Positions 12,261 to 22,802 of a stretch of 64,000 bases of DNA are shown piece by piece. A program made the position numbers and the translations under genes. The notes below the pieces were generated by a model. It ran no database searches, was not told the DNA's origin, and saw nothing but the letters and a program-made list of their open reading frames with translations. The DNA comes from Terebella lapidaria. Taxonomy: Eukaryota > Annelida > Polychaeta > Terebellida > Terebellidae. Each line of letters begins with the position of its first letter. Positions within the stretch are counted from its first letter, which is position 1. The stretch covers positions 27,898,165-27,962,164 of the forward strand of contig OX424564.1 in the NCBI GenBank assembly GCA_949152475.1. The letters are read 5' to 3'.

Positions 12261-13256
12261 TGCACACTCCCGAAAGATAAATGTATACTGCAGAAAATTA
12301 GTTGCTTGTTTGGCTAATTTGATAGAACATTTTGCAACCTTAGATTTTTTGTGCGCGAATAGTAAATCGTGAACATTTCTTGTGAGAACTGGACTGGACC
12401 TCACTGCAATTGTCTGCAAGAAGGTCTTCAACCAGCTTTGTCAAGTGTATGATAATACATGTATACTTGCTGGTCATGAATTCCTAATATTAGAGAGTGC
12501 GTCACCTGATATATGTATAATATTATCGTATTAAGAACGAACTTCCAACGTCAAATGATAGAAATACCCAAGTATCTACTGAATTCAGTTTATTGGATTT
12601 TCCATGTGTGTAAAAAAACCGCTTGAGCTCTATGGTGAAAATACAACATGAAGCAAATGAAAATAAAACGATTCTGATGAAGTTGTCAGAAGTTAAGGTT
12701 TTTTTTATTTGAGAAAACGATATGTACTCGCGTTTGCTGTAGGAGTAATGACAAATTGATCAATGGAGGCAAGAGCGTATTTGTATTTGAATCTGAGCTT
12801 TGTTTGTTGTGTATTTGTGTATGTATTTGAATAAGAGATTTGTTTACTGAGATATTGTTCCCCCGGTTGATTGGGATGAGATTGTGTATGGAAAGCAGAT
12901 GGATACATTTCATGCCATAACTCGTAGACATATATACCCGAACACATGACTTGTAGTCTGACAAGATGCTGCTTTGAAAGCCCCCATGATAAGGATGTTA
13001 GTGATAGAGCAACTGGTGTTTCCAAAGCAGGTTTCATAGTGAGGCAGTAATGGCACGCCCAGCAGCAAAAGTTGCTAACGTCGATGATTTCTTCAACTAC
13101 AGTTAGCAGATCATGACCAAGGATGTAAAACATTGCCAGAGTACCAGAGGACTTTGAAACGATTTTTAAATGAAATACGTGTTTTGGATGTAACATGACT
13201 AATGGGATAGTAACAGTTATCTTGAGATTATTTATAATATTGATGCTCTATTGCAG
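12260..13256. other. Non-coding stretch
   Basis: The 163-codon minus-strand frame at 12,705-13,196 is the longest here, but it has no motif and unremarkable composition. I leave it uncalled. The stretch runs up to the splice acceptor of the broken gene at 13,257. Confidence 0.35.
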
Positions 13257-14015
13257 GAGAACAGATGCTTGTCCTTCTGGGATTTCGTCGTGTGGAGGGT
13301 AGCTGTAGTCATGCACCAGTCGTTATCTCTGCACTTCATGGTAGCTGGACATAAAATCCGCAATGGACTGGTTCTTCGGCTCCATGAAGGAAGCTTTCAG
13401 ACGACATGATGTCTCCTCACTCTCGGCAATGGAGACTGTAGCCAACAGCAGTGCATCAATCAACTTGGCCTAGCTTGCCGGCGCCGAGAGTGATTGGCAG
13501 ACATACTTTCAGTTCCTCCTCGGTACAGTGCCAGGCACGAAAATGTACCAATATTTTCGGATTGAACAAATGTTCACTTGGATATTTATATTTTGATATG
13601 GAAGCTAACCATATATTTCTGATTTAGTATTTGACTGCCATGGTATACATTGCCTATAGGCAATTCGTTAAGAAATCTGAAACTCCTCTTTAGAAAGAAA
13701 TTATATTGTTCAAATTCACGAGCGACTTTTTGAATTTGTGTTTCTCGATTCACAGCTGACAAATCCGGGGTGGTATTTGACAAATACACTAATACCGGTC
13801 AGGAGATTGTTGTGTGCCCTGAACGTACCCAATTAGCAAAAACGTCCCCATCAGCCATGTCCCCTCCTCGATTCGACCAGAAACGTCAGGTCTACCTACA
13901 CAATCACACCATGCACCTTGAGCCTGGTGAATGGATGGACGTCGTTTGTCCAGCCCCAGTATCCAGTGTCGTTGGCGAGTCTTCTGACAGCTACGTCTGC
14001 AATTCAGACAGATGA
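13257..14015 (+). pseudogene. Broken DUF7869-like transposon-type gene, two exons visible
   Basis: A first piece starts at a good acceptor (tattgcag) at 13,257. It carries a Trp-rich WDFVVWRV segment, an MVAGHK motif, then MDWFFGSMKEAFRRHDV and, later, VPGTKMYQYFR. A second piece follows an acceptor at 13,756 and carries FDQKRQVYLHNH and VCPAP. The order (WRV, VAGHTKF-like, DW.fG..k..fRR, vp..k...hFR, RQ.YLY, vCP.P) matches my memory of the DUF7869 family, an RNase H-like domain common in repeated, transposon-like genes of invertebrates. Only the 3' portion is present and it is broken about twice. Which mobile element it came from I cannot say. Family assignment is recall, not a search. Confidence 0.55.
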
Positions 14016-14374
14016 TGGAGCGAAGTCGACACATGGCAAATGATGTGACAGAGGATAAAGCATCTCTAATTGAGGGATAAGGAAATTTCATCATGTTTCC
14101 TACATTAAGATCAGTGATTATTAGTCATATTCCCATAAAATTGCCTTCAGATATTACATGAGAAAACATTTTGGAAACCAAGTTTAGACAGACCTTTGAA
14201 CTTGTTCACAGAAAAAATAGTTTGATATTCAGTTTTTACTTTCCAACATAGATATAATTAATGCAGACTCTCATTTTTAATTACAACGTTCCAATTACAA
14301 CCAAATGCCATAAGCATAAAATAACTGATAGACTTTAACGGGAGGGCACCTGCTATATTCTTCACATATTGTTT

Positions 14375-14715
14375 TTCATATAAAGAACGCAACATGCTAT
14401 CAGGGTATGTGATCAAATACGACAACAATACGAAAATACGAAAGCAATTCGTGATTACTCGTTGCAAGGAACTATTGCCAATTTATCATGAAACAGGTAA
14501 ACAGTCAGGCGTGTGTTAAGGAAACGTGTATTCCGCTGTCTTGTACAGTTACATCATTATGTTCCGATTGACGAGTTTGTACAAAATGTGCGTTTTTGTA
14601 TAATAGGTGCATTTTGCATAATACTATTTGCATCATCAAAATCTAGTTGCATTGGTGGTATTAGGCTGATACTTACATCTGCATAAAATTTACTATGTAA
14701 ACGACATCTCCAGGG
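14375..14715. repeat. Diverged repeat paired with 10,090-10,375
   Basis: This is the second member of the pair described at 10,090. Its end, 'taaacgacatctccaggg', continues into the large duplication and is matched by 'caaacaacatctccagggg' at 53,647. Confidence 0.45.
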
Positions 14716-15110
14716 AATTAAAAATGTCACTTTTAAACATTTCCAAAGAAAACAAGTATGGTTTGTTTGATTGTAATGTCTGTTATGTATTCCTCTGACC
14801 CACTTCGCAGTCTAGTAAGGAATAACCCCAGAAGGCCGTCGAGTCGTGAAAGAATATTACCACCACATAATCAGTTTATTGCGACCCAATTTCCTCTGTA
14901 CGTTCTGCAGTCTGTTTGCTACAGAGCACTCTGTTTGCTACAGTCTTCCTTCGTATGGAATATCCATTTGACGATCTCTTCAAATGTATTTATACGAATG
15001 TAGTATATTCTGGCGTTTTGGTGTTATTTGTCCACAGATGTGATGGAATATCTTTCGTTGAAAGTGCTTAACGCGCTAATGGACACAGACAAACATATAT
15101 TAATGTGCCA

Positions 15111-15430
15111 AGGCCCATTAGGGCTCGCCAAATTTGGTAGTCAGCATTCCTACTACAGACTAGCTCGGCTAGTGAGTATCCTTTTAGCTCACTTGGTAGA
15201 GTGTTGGACTACTGGTCGTCGAGTCCTAGGTTCGAATCTCCTCTCGGGCAAGTGAACCCTAGAACATTGGCACCCAATGTGGGACGGGATTTCCGAAGGG
15301 GGGGGGGATGTGCCAGGGCCTATTCAGGGTTCACCCAATTTGGTAGGCAGCATTCCTACTAGCTTGGCTAGAGGGATATCCCTCTAGCTCACTTGGTAGA
15401 GTGGATATTCTGAACCCTAGAACATTAAGT
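15111..15430 (+). mobile_element. tRNA-derived SINE head, one full and one partial copy
   Basis: At 15,185-15,201 TAGCTCACTTGGTAGAG is a good pol III A box, and at 15,229-15,238 GGTTCGAATC is a perfect B box, 44 bp apart as in a tRNA gene. The acceptor and T stems do not pair properly, so this is a tRNA-like SINE promoter, not a functional tRNA. A second head at 15,366-15,400 repeats the upstream sequence and A box but lacks the B box. Both share a leader 'tggtag.cagcattcctacta'. A further copy is at 54,024-54,105. Confidence 0.65.
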
Positions 15431-17944
15431 TTTAAAGAGCGAATCCAGAGACCTTTGTGTGAGCGATCAGATTCGAATGGTACTCCATGTGAATGTCATA
15501 GAAACCCAGCCAGCTAAACGTGAGACCAGGTGCTCGGAGGAGTGACCATCTATAGAGAATTGGTTTCAGCAATTCATGCCACTAACTACAATTGTTGTGG
15601 CTAAACAAATTCTACGCCTAAACTGGCCCGAAATACACAAAGTAGTTTAGAATCCTGTTCGTCCGAGGAAAGACATGGTTTATTATATGAACACATACGA
15701 ATGTGTTTATGGTCACACACACATGGTCACACATGTTTTGTGAGTTGTTTTGTTCTGAATACAGATTACCGTCTCTGATAAACAACGCATTTCAAAAAAT
15801 CACCATACACGTTATTGAATGGCAAGTACTGAATTTCAGAAGACAGCGATTTCGACGGTTCCACACATTGTCCCTCTTGTTTTGCTCCACTCACCTTGCT
15901 GGCGAGTTGAATAACTACATATAATAGAATATTAATGTCTATCGGGGTCAAGTTACGTTTGTTTCTCAGTTCAAATCAATTTCTGACACATATAACTGAA
16001 TGCCTTTTTCACGTTTGCTGTCGGAAAGGAATCCTAAACCAAGGAAAGTCTGGAAGTTTTCACTAGGTTCGTGATGTATGGATGAATGCTTTTCGTTGAT
16101 GTCAACTGTTGTGAACAGTCTTTGTGACATTTTGTATTTGAATGAATATTTTGAAAGAATTCCCCCTTCGATTGATTTCCAGTCCACGTGCACATGACGG
16201 GTGAGTCTAAGTTACATTATGTTAGGGGATGATAAATGTCACAACAGGTGGATCCATACCCAACTTGCTGATCATCTGATATGTTCCGCGCTTTTCCTGA
16301 TTGTTAATAAAACTATTGGCCAGTGTGTGCACATGTGTAACGACTGTCAGTCTTGAAAACTCGAAGGAAATCAATGGCTTAAGGGTTGACAAAATCCCAT
16401 GCATAACAGATATATATTTTGACAGTATACATAAAATCACCATAGACACCATTATTAACCCTCCTATTTAGGACTATTTCTTGATATCAAATTAAATTAA
16501 AAAATCAAGGGTCTTGAGGTATTTATCGTAGGTATTTCCATGAAAACTACACAAACGTAACTGTGCTAAACTTTAAATGAACAGTATTTCGCAGTCATTT
16601 CATTCACACAATATAGGTTGGTGGTCATGAATGATAGTTTAATATGCACAATCATACATTATTTGCTTTGGTAACTAGCAATTTTAATGGGGTTTTATTT
16701 TCAGTTACGCGCTCATGTACATTGACATCATTGAGCGATATTTGTTCGACATGTATTCGTTCATGTTGTGGGAACACACATTCGGCAGCTGCCCTTCAGA
16801 AAATAAAGTGACATTTGGCAATCAAATGTTGATATGCAATATGTATCAATGACTGGTACTTTTTATATTTACCACCCCTCCCCAGATATATGTGTTTCAG
16901 TCTTGTTCCAGTTTGATTGCAGATTCTGGAAAGTTGAGTAACATGGGGCAATATGTTCTCATCGAGGAAATGAATCACCACACACACTACAAATAAAATA
17001 GATGATATCTTAATCATTAGTATATCCTTTGAAACACATTTTTATTTTATATTTGGAAACATTATGTTCATATTTCGTAGTGTGAAATACATGAATTGTC
17101 GATCACATTTATTTGAATTTCCTTTATTCGGAAATTCGAATTCAGTTCAGGTAATTCGAATATGGTAGACTTAGAACACCACCGCAGTCTTACGCCATCA
17201 ATTTGAATAACGGAATTAGCTGGTAATTGCACTATCGCTTATACAAGTTACGCAGTATGGTCACGTGTCTGCCCTTATTCTGATGGACTGACGTTAGAAG
17301 CAAATGATACTCGACCCTAATACGGATTAGTTAAAAGAACAGTAGGGCAACGATAATCATTAAGTAGCTTATGTATGATCTTTTATTATGTCACAACCTC
17401 TTCATGCTGCTGGAAGGCGTGCAATGTCTCTCTATATTCTACACCTTGAAATTACATTGAAAAGCTCATTAAAGACTGCATTTATTAACACATTTGACCT
17501 GCAAGCGGTCTCACATGGCACTGGGTCAGGTTCAGTTCGTGGATTTCCGAGAAACATGAATTGCTATATTTGAAGCATGCTTCCTTTTTCACATTTATGC
17601 ATACATTTTATATACGATTAGATGTGATTAATATTATGAGGGGTTGGCGTTATGCTAATTGCAGGGTCCTTATGTATCGTTTGTGAGGCATACCGAATAA
17701 AAAATACGGTATAAAAATTTGAATCATGTTGAATATTATTAACTGGTAAAGTTGTTGAACACTTTAATACTGTACAGTGACCATGTCATTCAGGACACTT
17801 AGGGATTATGATAACTATTTTGTTTGGTCAATAAACATGGAACCTATACCCAAGTATAGAGTATCAAGAGCGAACAAACCGAGTCGGAAGAAGATTGTCA
17901 AGTCAAATCGAAAAAAAAAATCTGTATGACCATGAAGAGGAGAG

Positions 17945-18240
17945 CAAGTATCAATATGTTACTATTAATACAACTAGATTTCGATGATGCCAGTCGCAAA
18001 CGTACAATATAATATTTAGAAACAAAGCATGAACAAATAGTTTATCCAAAGACACACAGGCGTCACAGGAACAGAAAGTGTGGGAGGGTGGTTGTTTCTA
18101 TTGTACACCTGATGGAATTAGTATACAACTGTCCAACAATCTATAAAACTAAATTAAAACCCGAAACAAAGCCCATGGAATAGATGAATTACAAGTACAT
18201 AAGTACCTAATCACGAACCAAAAGGTTACTGATTGAATCA
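17945..18240 (+). repeat. S repeat (AAGTATCAATCTATTACCACC family), block A copy
   Basis: This is one member of a dispersed ~328-bp family. Its hallmark is a core reading approximately 'caaagacacactggcgtcat' and then 'caggggcagacagtgtgg', with CACACTG and CAGTGTG forming short inverted arms. Here the core is slightly degenerate ('cacacaggcgtcacagg'). The duplicated counterpart is at 56,395-56,620. Confidence 0.7.
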
Positions 18241-18779
18241 TTATATTTGTGACCTTGCTTTTATTATACACAATACAAAGAGAAAACAAACTAAATTGCT
18301 TACTTCCATCATATACAATACAAAGAAATACGAACTAAATTGCATTCGTCATATTACCGCGCCATTATTGTGATCACAAATGGCTTTTGTTTGACTCTAA
18401 ATTGAACAATCATAATACCCATAGTATGATCCATGATAATCTACGAAATTCTCGACAAATACCTGCAAAATATTTTGATGTCGACGTGAATTAGTGCACT
18501 GTGTATCTCCCGGCCTCTCTTATTGGAAATACAATTGCAACGGCTACATGTATATATAATGGAATATGCATTAAATACATTTCAAGGACAAGAATCAAGC
18601 ACTAAGGACTGCTTATTAATTTTTTTCATCTGATATTGAAACTCCATGTCATGTATTATGGAAAAAGTGTTTGTTCCAGTGAAAAAAAACGATGGTTACA
18701 ATGTCATTGAATGGAATAGTATTGGCAAAACATACAATCGAAGTATATCTATATATGTGTTAACACATATAGCTCAATT

Positions 18780-19570
18780 AAGAATCTAGACAGCTACTAG
18801 GCTGATTCAGCGACACGCGGAACATCATGAACATTTATTTGACCCATGCGTTCCCTAACCAATGAAAAGCATTGCCCTATTTTGTTAACGTTAAATCCCT
18901 GAAGGTCAAGCCACTACGCTCTCTCGTACAAGCAACCGAATGTGCTAATTTCCTTGCATTCACGATTCTACACGTGTGTATTTGTGACCAGTGGCAATCT
19001 ATTTTGGGAGACATCCAGTGCAAATCAGCAGATCAATGTTTTGTGATTTCCAAGAAAACTCAGATTCGAGCAAGAAAAAATAGCAGTAACTGAACAAACA
19101 ACTTAACCTACATCTATTGGAATATTCATGGTTCCCAGACAATTCTTCTTTTGATCTGAAGTTGTCTTTCGTATCGAATGTATTGTAGGCAATAAGCACG
19201 ACAAAGCGTTGTAAATCATTAGTATTCATCTATCCATAAACATGCTCGTAAAGAGCGTTTTTCTACGAAATGTAACTGCATCTTGAAAACACTGGAATAG
19301 ACGTCATACCTGTCAATTCAAACATTCGATTCAGTTGAGCTGTGTCTTCAGTGCCAGCCTTTAAGATTATACTTATGTATTTTTTTCCTGCGATTTATAG
19401 AGCGTGAACAGTAAGAGCTGCCAATTTCAGACACCAAATATTAATATAAGTCATTATAGCAGTACATGTATATAGATCAGGCTAATATGTATAAAGTATA
19501 TACATAGCAAAAACCTCTTGTCGCTAAGTACACCTTGTTTGAATAACAACAGTTAATCAAACAGTTATTA
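18780..19570. repeat. Ancient repeat unit U, copy 3
   Basis: This is a near match to 57,120-57,912 as part of the large duplication and a far diverged relative of copies 1, 2 and 4. It ends at the insertion point of the recombinase-bearing element. Confidence 0.7.
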
Positions 19571-19737
19571 TTATCATTTTTGCGGGCGCTGCTGTCCGTT
19601 GGATGGAAAAGGGGCACATGTTATTCACACAACCATGAACGTCAAATATCGTTTTAGTCCACCGAACTCAAGACGCAGGCATACAATGGCCGGGGCTTTT
19701 GGTTAGAAGGGTCAAGGCCATGCACTTCTCCAAACGA

Positions 19738-19757
19738 AAACAAACATGGCGGACACT
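19738..19757 (+). promoter_or_regulatory. YY1-like start-region motif (ACAAACATGGCGGAC)
   Basis: AACATGGCGG closely matches the AANATGGCGGC YY1 consensus that in animals often sits just downstream of a TATA-less transcription start. It lies about 155 bp upstream of the recombinase ATG. Its ATG is not in frame with the main start across the intervening palindrome. Function as a start region is inference. Confidence 0.4.
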
Positions 19758-19764
19758 CGCACTC

Positions 19765-19879
19765 TAGGTAAAGTTACTTCCATAGAAATAGAGAAGCTCG
19801 CTCTATTTCTATGGTTACTTCACTCTGGGGTGGATCTGTGGGTCGGGCCATCCACCCCAGAGTGAAGTAACTTTACCTA
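19765..19879. repeat. Palindromic micro-element in the 5' leader, interrupted by a smaller one
   Basis: Ignoring a 41-bp insert, the arms are perfect 30-bp inverted repeats. The left is TAGGTAAAGTTACTTC (19,765-19,780) plus ACTCTGGGGTGGAT (19,822-19,835). The right is their complement at 19,850-19,879, around a 14-nt loop. CACTC flanks it on both sides (19,760-19,764 and 19,880-19,884), which looks like a 5-bp target duplication. It lies between the YY1-like motif and the recombinase ATG, so it would form a strong hairpin in the 5' UTR. Confidence 0.75.
19781..19813. mobile_element. 33-bp palindrome nested in the larger palindrome, 8-bp direct repeats
   Basis: CATAGAAATAGAG and CTCTATTTCTATG are perfect 13-bp inverted arms around a 7-nt centre. 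The segment is flanked by GTTACTTC at 19,773-19,780 and again at 19,814-19,821. Removing the 33 bp plus one GTTACTTC restores the perfect outer 30-bp arm, so this is a secondary insertion with an 8-bp target duplication, hAT-like in signature. Its mobilising source is unknown. Confidence 0.65.
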
Positions 19880-19899
19880 CACTCGTCACAGCCGCGGCA

Positions 19900-21921
19900 A
19901 TGCCTGGATCCACCGACGAGTCTCTAGAGGCCGAGATGGAAGTAGCTACAGGTAATACAGCAGATGATGGAGATGTTGCAGCATTACCTGAGGACGGGGC
20001 CGGGGGCAGTGAGAATGAAGCCCATTCGCAGCAGACTGATCAGTCTGACCTGAGTGAAAGTAAGCTGAACGAGTTGGTGATGCAGGCCAAACCAGAGAAT
20101 ACAAAACGGAACACCAAATGGGGAATGAACCGCTTTCAAGCGTGGCTTGATCGACGACGGATGACATGCGATTTCCATTCTGTGAGTTCAGACGAGCTGT
20201 GCCGTTTACTTCGCAAATTTTATGGTGAAATAAAAGGAGCTGACGGAAAATCATCTCTGAGCCCAAGCTCATTGACAGGGATCCGCGCTGCCATCTTTAG
20301 AACATTGATATCTCCGCCCTACAACAGATCAATGAATATAATCAAAGATCCTGAATTCATTCCAGCGAATGAAATGTTTGCAGCAAAATGCAAGCTCTAC
20401 TTCCAAAAAGGAAATGCACGCCCGAAGCACAAGCCTGCCATCGGTGAAGGAGATATGAAACTACTCACCAAGTACTTCTCTACATGGAACGAGGGTCCTC
20501 AGCGCCTGAATGAGTACGTGTGGTTTTCCCTTTGTTTTTACTTTGGGAGACGAGGGCGTGAGGGGTGGACTGGCCTGTCAAAGAACACATTCACGATCAA
20601 GCAGGATGATGACCAAAAGTCTTATCTTACATTCGCAGTCACAGAACAAACAAAGAACCATCAAGGAGGATCCAAGCAAAGGGATCAGGATTATGCTGAC
20701 CAGCGGATGTATGGGCAGCCACTGGAGGCATATCAATTTCTTCTGAGCAGACTCAACGATAACTTAGACCGCCTCTTCCAGACTCCATTGAAGAATTACC
20801 CTGCAAACTCACTGGGAACATGGTTCAAAAATCAACCATTGGGAAAGGACTCCATCTCCAAGATGATGACCAACATCTCAACGAAAGCTGGACTGTCTCA
20901 AACCTACACTAATCATTCGGTTCGAGTGTCGACAGTAACAACGTTATTCCAGGCAGGAGTGTCAACTGAGAAGATATGCTCGATCACAAAACACAAAAAT
21001 CAATGTAGCCTCACACCATATATCAGTGATATGTCGTGCGAGCAGAAACGGGAGTGTGCCAAAGTTCTCCACAATGCTCTGCCAGTTCAAACGGTTAGTA
21101 CACAGTTATACAGTTATGCAGTCAGTCCACACATGGTCAACAATGTTTATGTGCAATCCATAGGTTCTCAATCCAAAACAATCTGAAAATTGCATGATGT
21201 ATTTGATTGTTGCAGAACCAGCTTTCTGCGATGGACATTGCTGTCGAAAACAACCTAGCATCTGTGCCCGAGCAGCCCGACTGTGTGGTAGTGGCCGAAT
21301 GCCCAGAGGGAGATTTACAGGTACGCTATTACCATATTTCACCACTACCAGTATCAGTACTCGTTCCTGTAATACGGATAATGAAAGGTTCTGTGAAGGT
21401 ATCAGTAATTTCAGAAGTAGCCTTGGGTAACACAACAGAATATTTATGCAAAAGTCTCTCCCCCCCCCCCCCCTTTCTTCCCTCCAGGTCACTGCTGTTG
21501 GTGTAGGCGCCAGGCCCAGTTCCCCGCAGCTTGTCGGAGCTGGCCCATACCTGCCTGTGATGACATCACAACAAAATGCACTTGAGGCATTTAGTTATGC
21601 TGACCAGGTAATTAAATGGGTCCACAGTTAATTCATTTGAACATGTAATGTACAGCATGAAAATCAAGATTTGACTACACCGGTACATTCAGTTCTGTCA
21701 AACGTTATTTTACCCTTTGTCAGTGACACTAAATTTTGCCCTTTTCAAAATCCCTACAGGATGTGGCGGATTGGGAACTCCTCAGCGCTGTCGAGCAGTT
21801 TTCGAGTCAGACTGTCAACACTGATGTCACTTCTACTAACCGTTCCACCCAGTTACGCCAAATCATGCCAAATTGTACTTTCAACAATTGTGTGTTCAGC
21901 TTTGGCCCTGATGGACAGTAA
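19900..21921 (+). CDS. Crypton/DUF3504-type tyrosine recombinase, four exons, intact
   Basis: Exons are 19,900-21,093, 21,216-21,320, 21,488-21,607 and 21,760-21,921. All introns are phase 0 with GT-AG ends, giving 526 residues with no breaks. Residues 1-60 are acidic and Ser/Gln-rich, probably disordered. From about 68 to 200 is a SAM-like core-binding region (NTKWGMNRFQAWL, then KPAIGEGDM). From about 200 to 390 is the catalytic domain with R218 (FGRRGRE), a likely K252, H339-x-x-R342 (NHSVRVS), H365 and nucleophile Y374 (SLTPYISD), a complete tyrosine-recombinase set. The C-terminus ends in NCTFNNCVFSFG, like the tails of related DUF3504 proteins. Such enzymes cut and rejoin DNA through a 3'-phosphotyrosine link. 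Relatives are Crypton transposases and the domesticated KIAA1958/QRICH1/ZMYM lineage. Open, spliced and complete, it could be an active element or a young host gene. The empty site in the duplicate copy favours mobility. Confidence 0.85.
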
Positions 21922-22392
21922 TAGTTTGAGCAGTAGTTGTGTTACCTTTACAATTAAGTCTGTTTAATGAACACTCACAATGACAATGTACTGTGTGAGA
22001 TTTAAATACCTGAGCATTTGTAAAATGTAAAGAATTATTTGTCTGGGTCATTCGAAGTGGTCCTAAAGTAAACCTCATACATTCGGAATGGTTTCTTGAT
22101 ACAGAATTTGTGACAATAGGGTTTCAGTGCAGTAGTAGTTGCTTGTATCGCCATGAAGAGGGCAGTGAAATATCAACTGTGAGGAGAGACTGTCTCATCC
22201 TTGAAAACCACTTCAAACATGTCAAATGATCCATTAGATCACTAAAGTGTAAATCCACCTTAGGTCCATATTTCATTTAATTGTGACTGGTTTTGAATCA
22301 AGTTACTCTCATTGGTACTAGTATTCCTGTTTCCAACTTTGCTGTTTTGGACTTTGGCCAGCACAAATGGCCAGCAGTATTTTTGCATTTAT

Positions 22393-22398
22393 GAATAA
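22393..22398 (+). promoter_or_regulatory. Poly(A) signal AATAAA of the recombinase gene
   Basis: AATAAA lies 472 bp after the stop codon, followed within about 25 bp by a T/GT-rich stretch (gtttttttatttg). This gives a plausible 3' end inside the inserted segment. Confidence 0.55.
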
Positions 22399-22628
22399 AA
22401 CATGTTGATCTATCAGTGTTTTTTTATTTGCAACTGATACCTTATGATCGATACGTTATGATAGTGCGTCGGAGGGAGTGCGCTATGACCAGAGTGAGAA
22501 TCCGAGCAATCGGAACAGTCAAACACAAAATGCAAAATTGAGTCGTCCTCAAATGCTAGCTACACAAGTTTACTGTCCTTATCAAGTGTTTCAAGTTCTA
22601 GTCAGACTATGAAAATGATAATAATAGT

Positions 22629-22802
22629 AATAACGATGGTTTGCCAGGCGGTGTGGCGGTTTGAAGGCCCTCCTTGGTCCATTGGACGCCTTCCAGACAT
22701 TGTCCGCCCTCGCCAAGGCTCGGGCAGACAATGACTGTCAGGCGTCCAATGGACCAAGTCGGGCCTTCAAACCGCCACACCGCCTGGCAAACCATCGTTA
22801 TT
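22629..22802. mobile_element. 174-bp GC-rich fold-back element at the right end of the insertion
   Basis: The arms are about 83 bp, start AATAACGATGGTTTGCC, and match their inverted partners with only about seven mismatches by eye around a tiny centre (aaggc). The arms are far more GC-rich than the surroundings. It has no coding content and ends within a few bases of the point where the duplicated flank resumes. It may be a terminus of the larger insertion or a separate fold-back MITE that landed beside it. Confidence 0.75.

Larger units (their letters stand above)
14715..19570. repeat. Large duplication, block A (left part)
   Basis: This block matches 53,655-57,912 in the same orientation and order. 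Shared landmarks: 'gatgtctgttatgtattcctctgac', the SINE head, 'gactgcctttttcacgtttgctgtcggaaagg', 'ggtgtccatacccaacttgctgatcatctgat', the S repeat, and U3/U5. Long stretches look better than 90% identical by eye. About 350 bp at 17,413-17,765 is present here but absent at 56,195. No coding gene is seen inside. Confidence 0.85.

Noticed and set aside
12705-13196. 163-codon minus-strand open frame
   Set aside because: No domain, low-complexity Thr/Asn-rich end, no splice or regulatory context. Expected by chance in this much sequence.
15174-15250. Functional tRNA gene
   Set aside because: A and B boxes are good, but the acceptor and T stems do not pair. It behaves as a SINE head.
20510-20746. 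Overlapping alternative frames inside the recombinase exon
   Set aside because: They are out-of-frame shadows of the 398-codon first exon.
21106-21492. 128-codon minus-strand frame opposite the recombinase 3' exons
   Set aside because: Antisense shadow of real exons, and partly produced by the C run at 21,460.
19565-22628. TTATTATTATCATTTT inverse match as terminal inverted repeats of the Crypton-like segment
   Set aside because: Only ~15 bp of low-complexity AT sequence. Cryptons are not expected to have inverted ends, and the right match lies inside rather than at the breakpoint.
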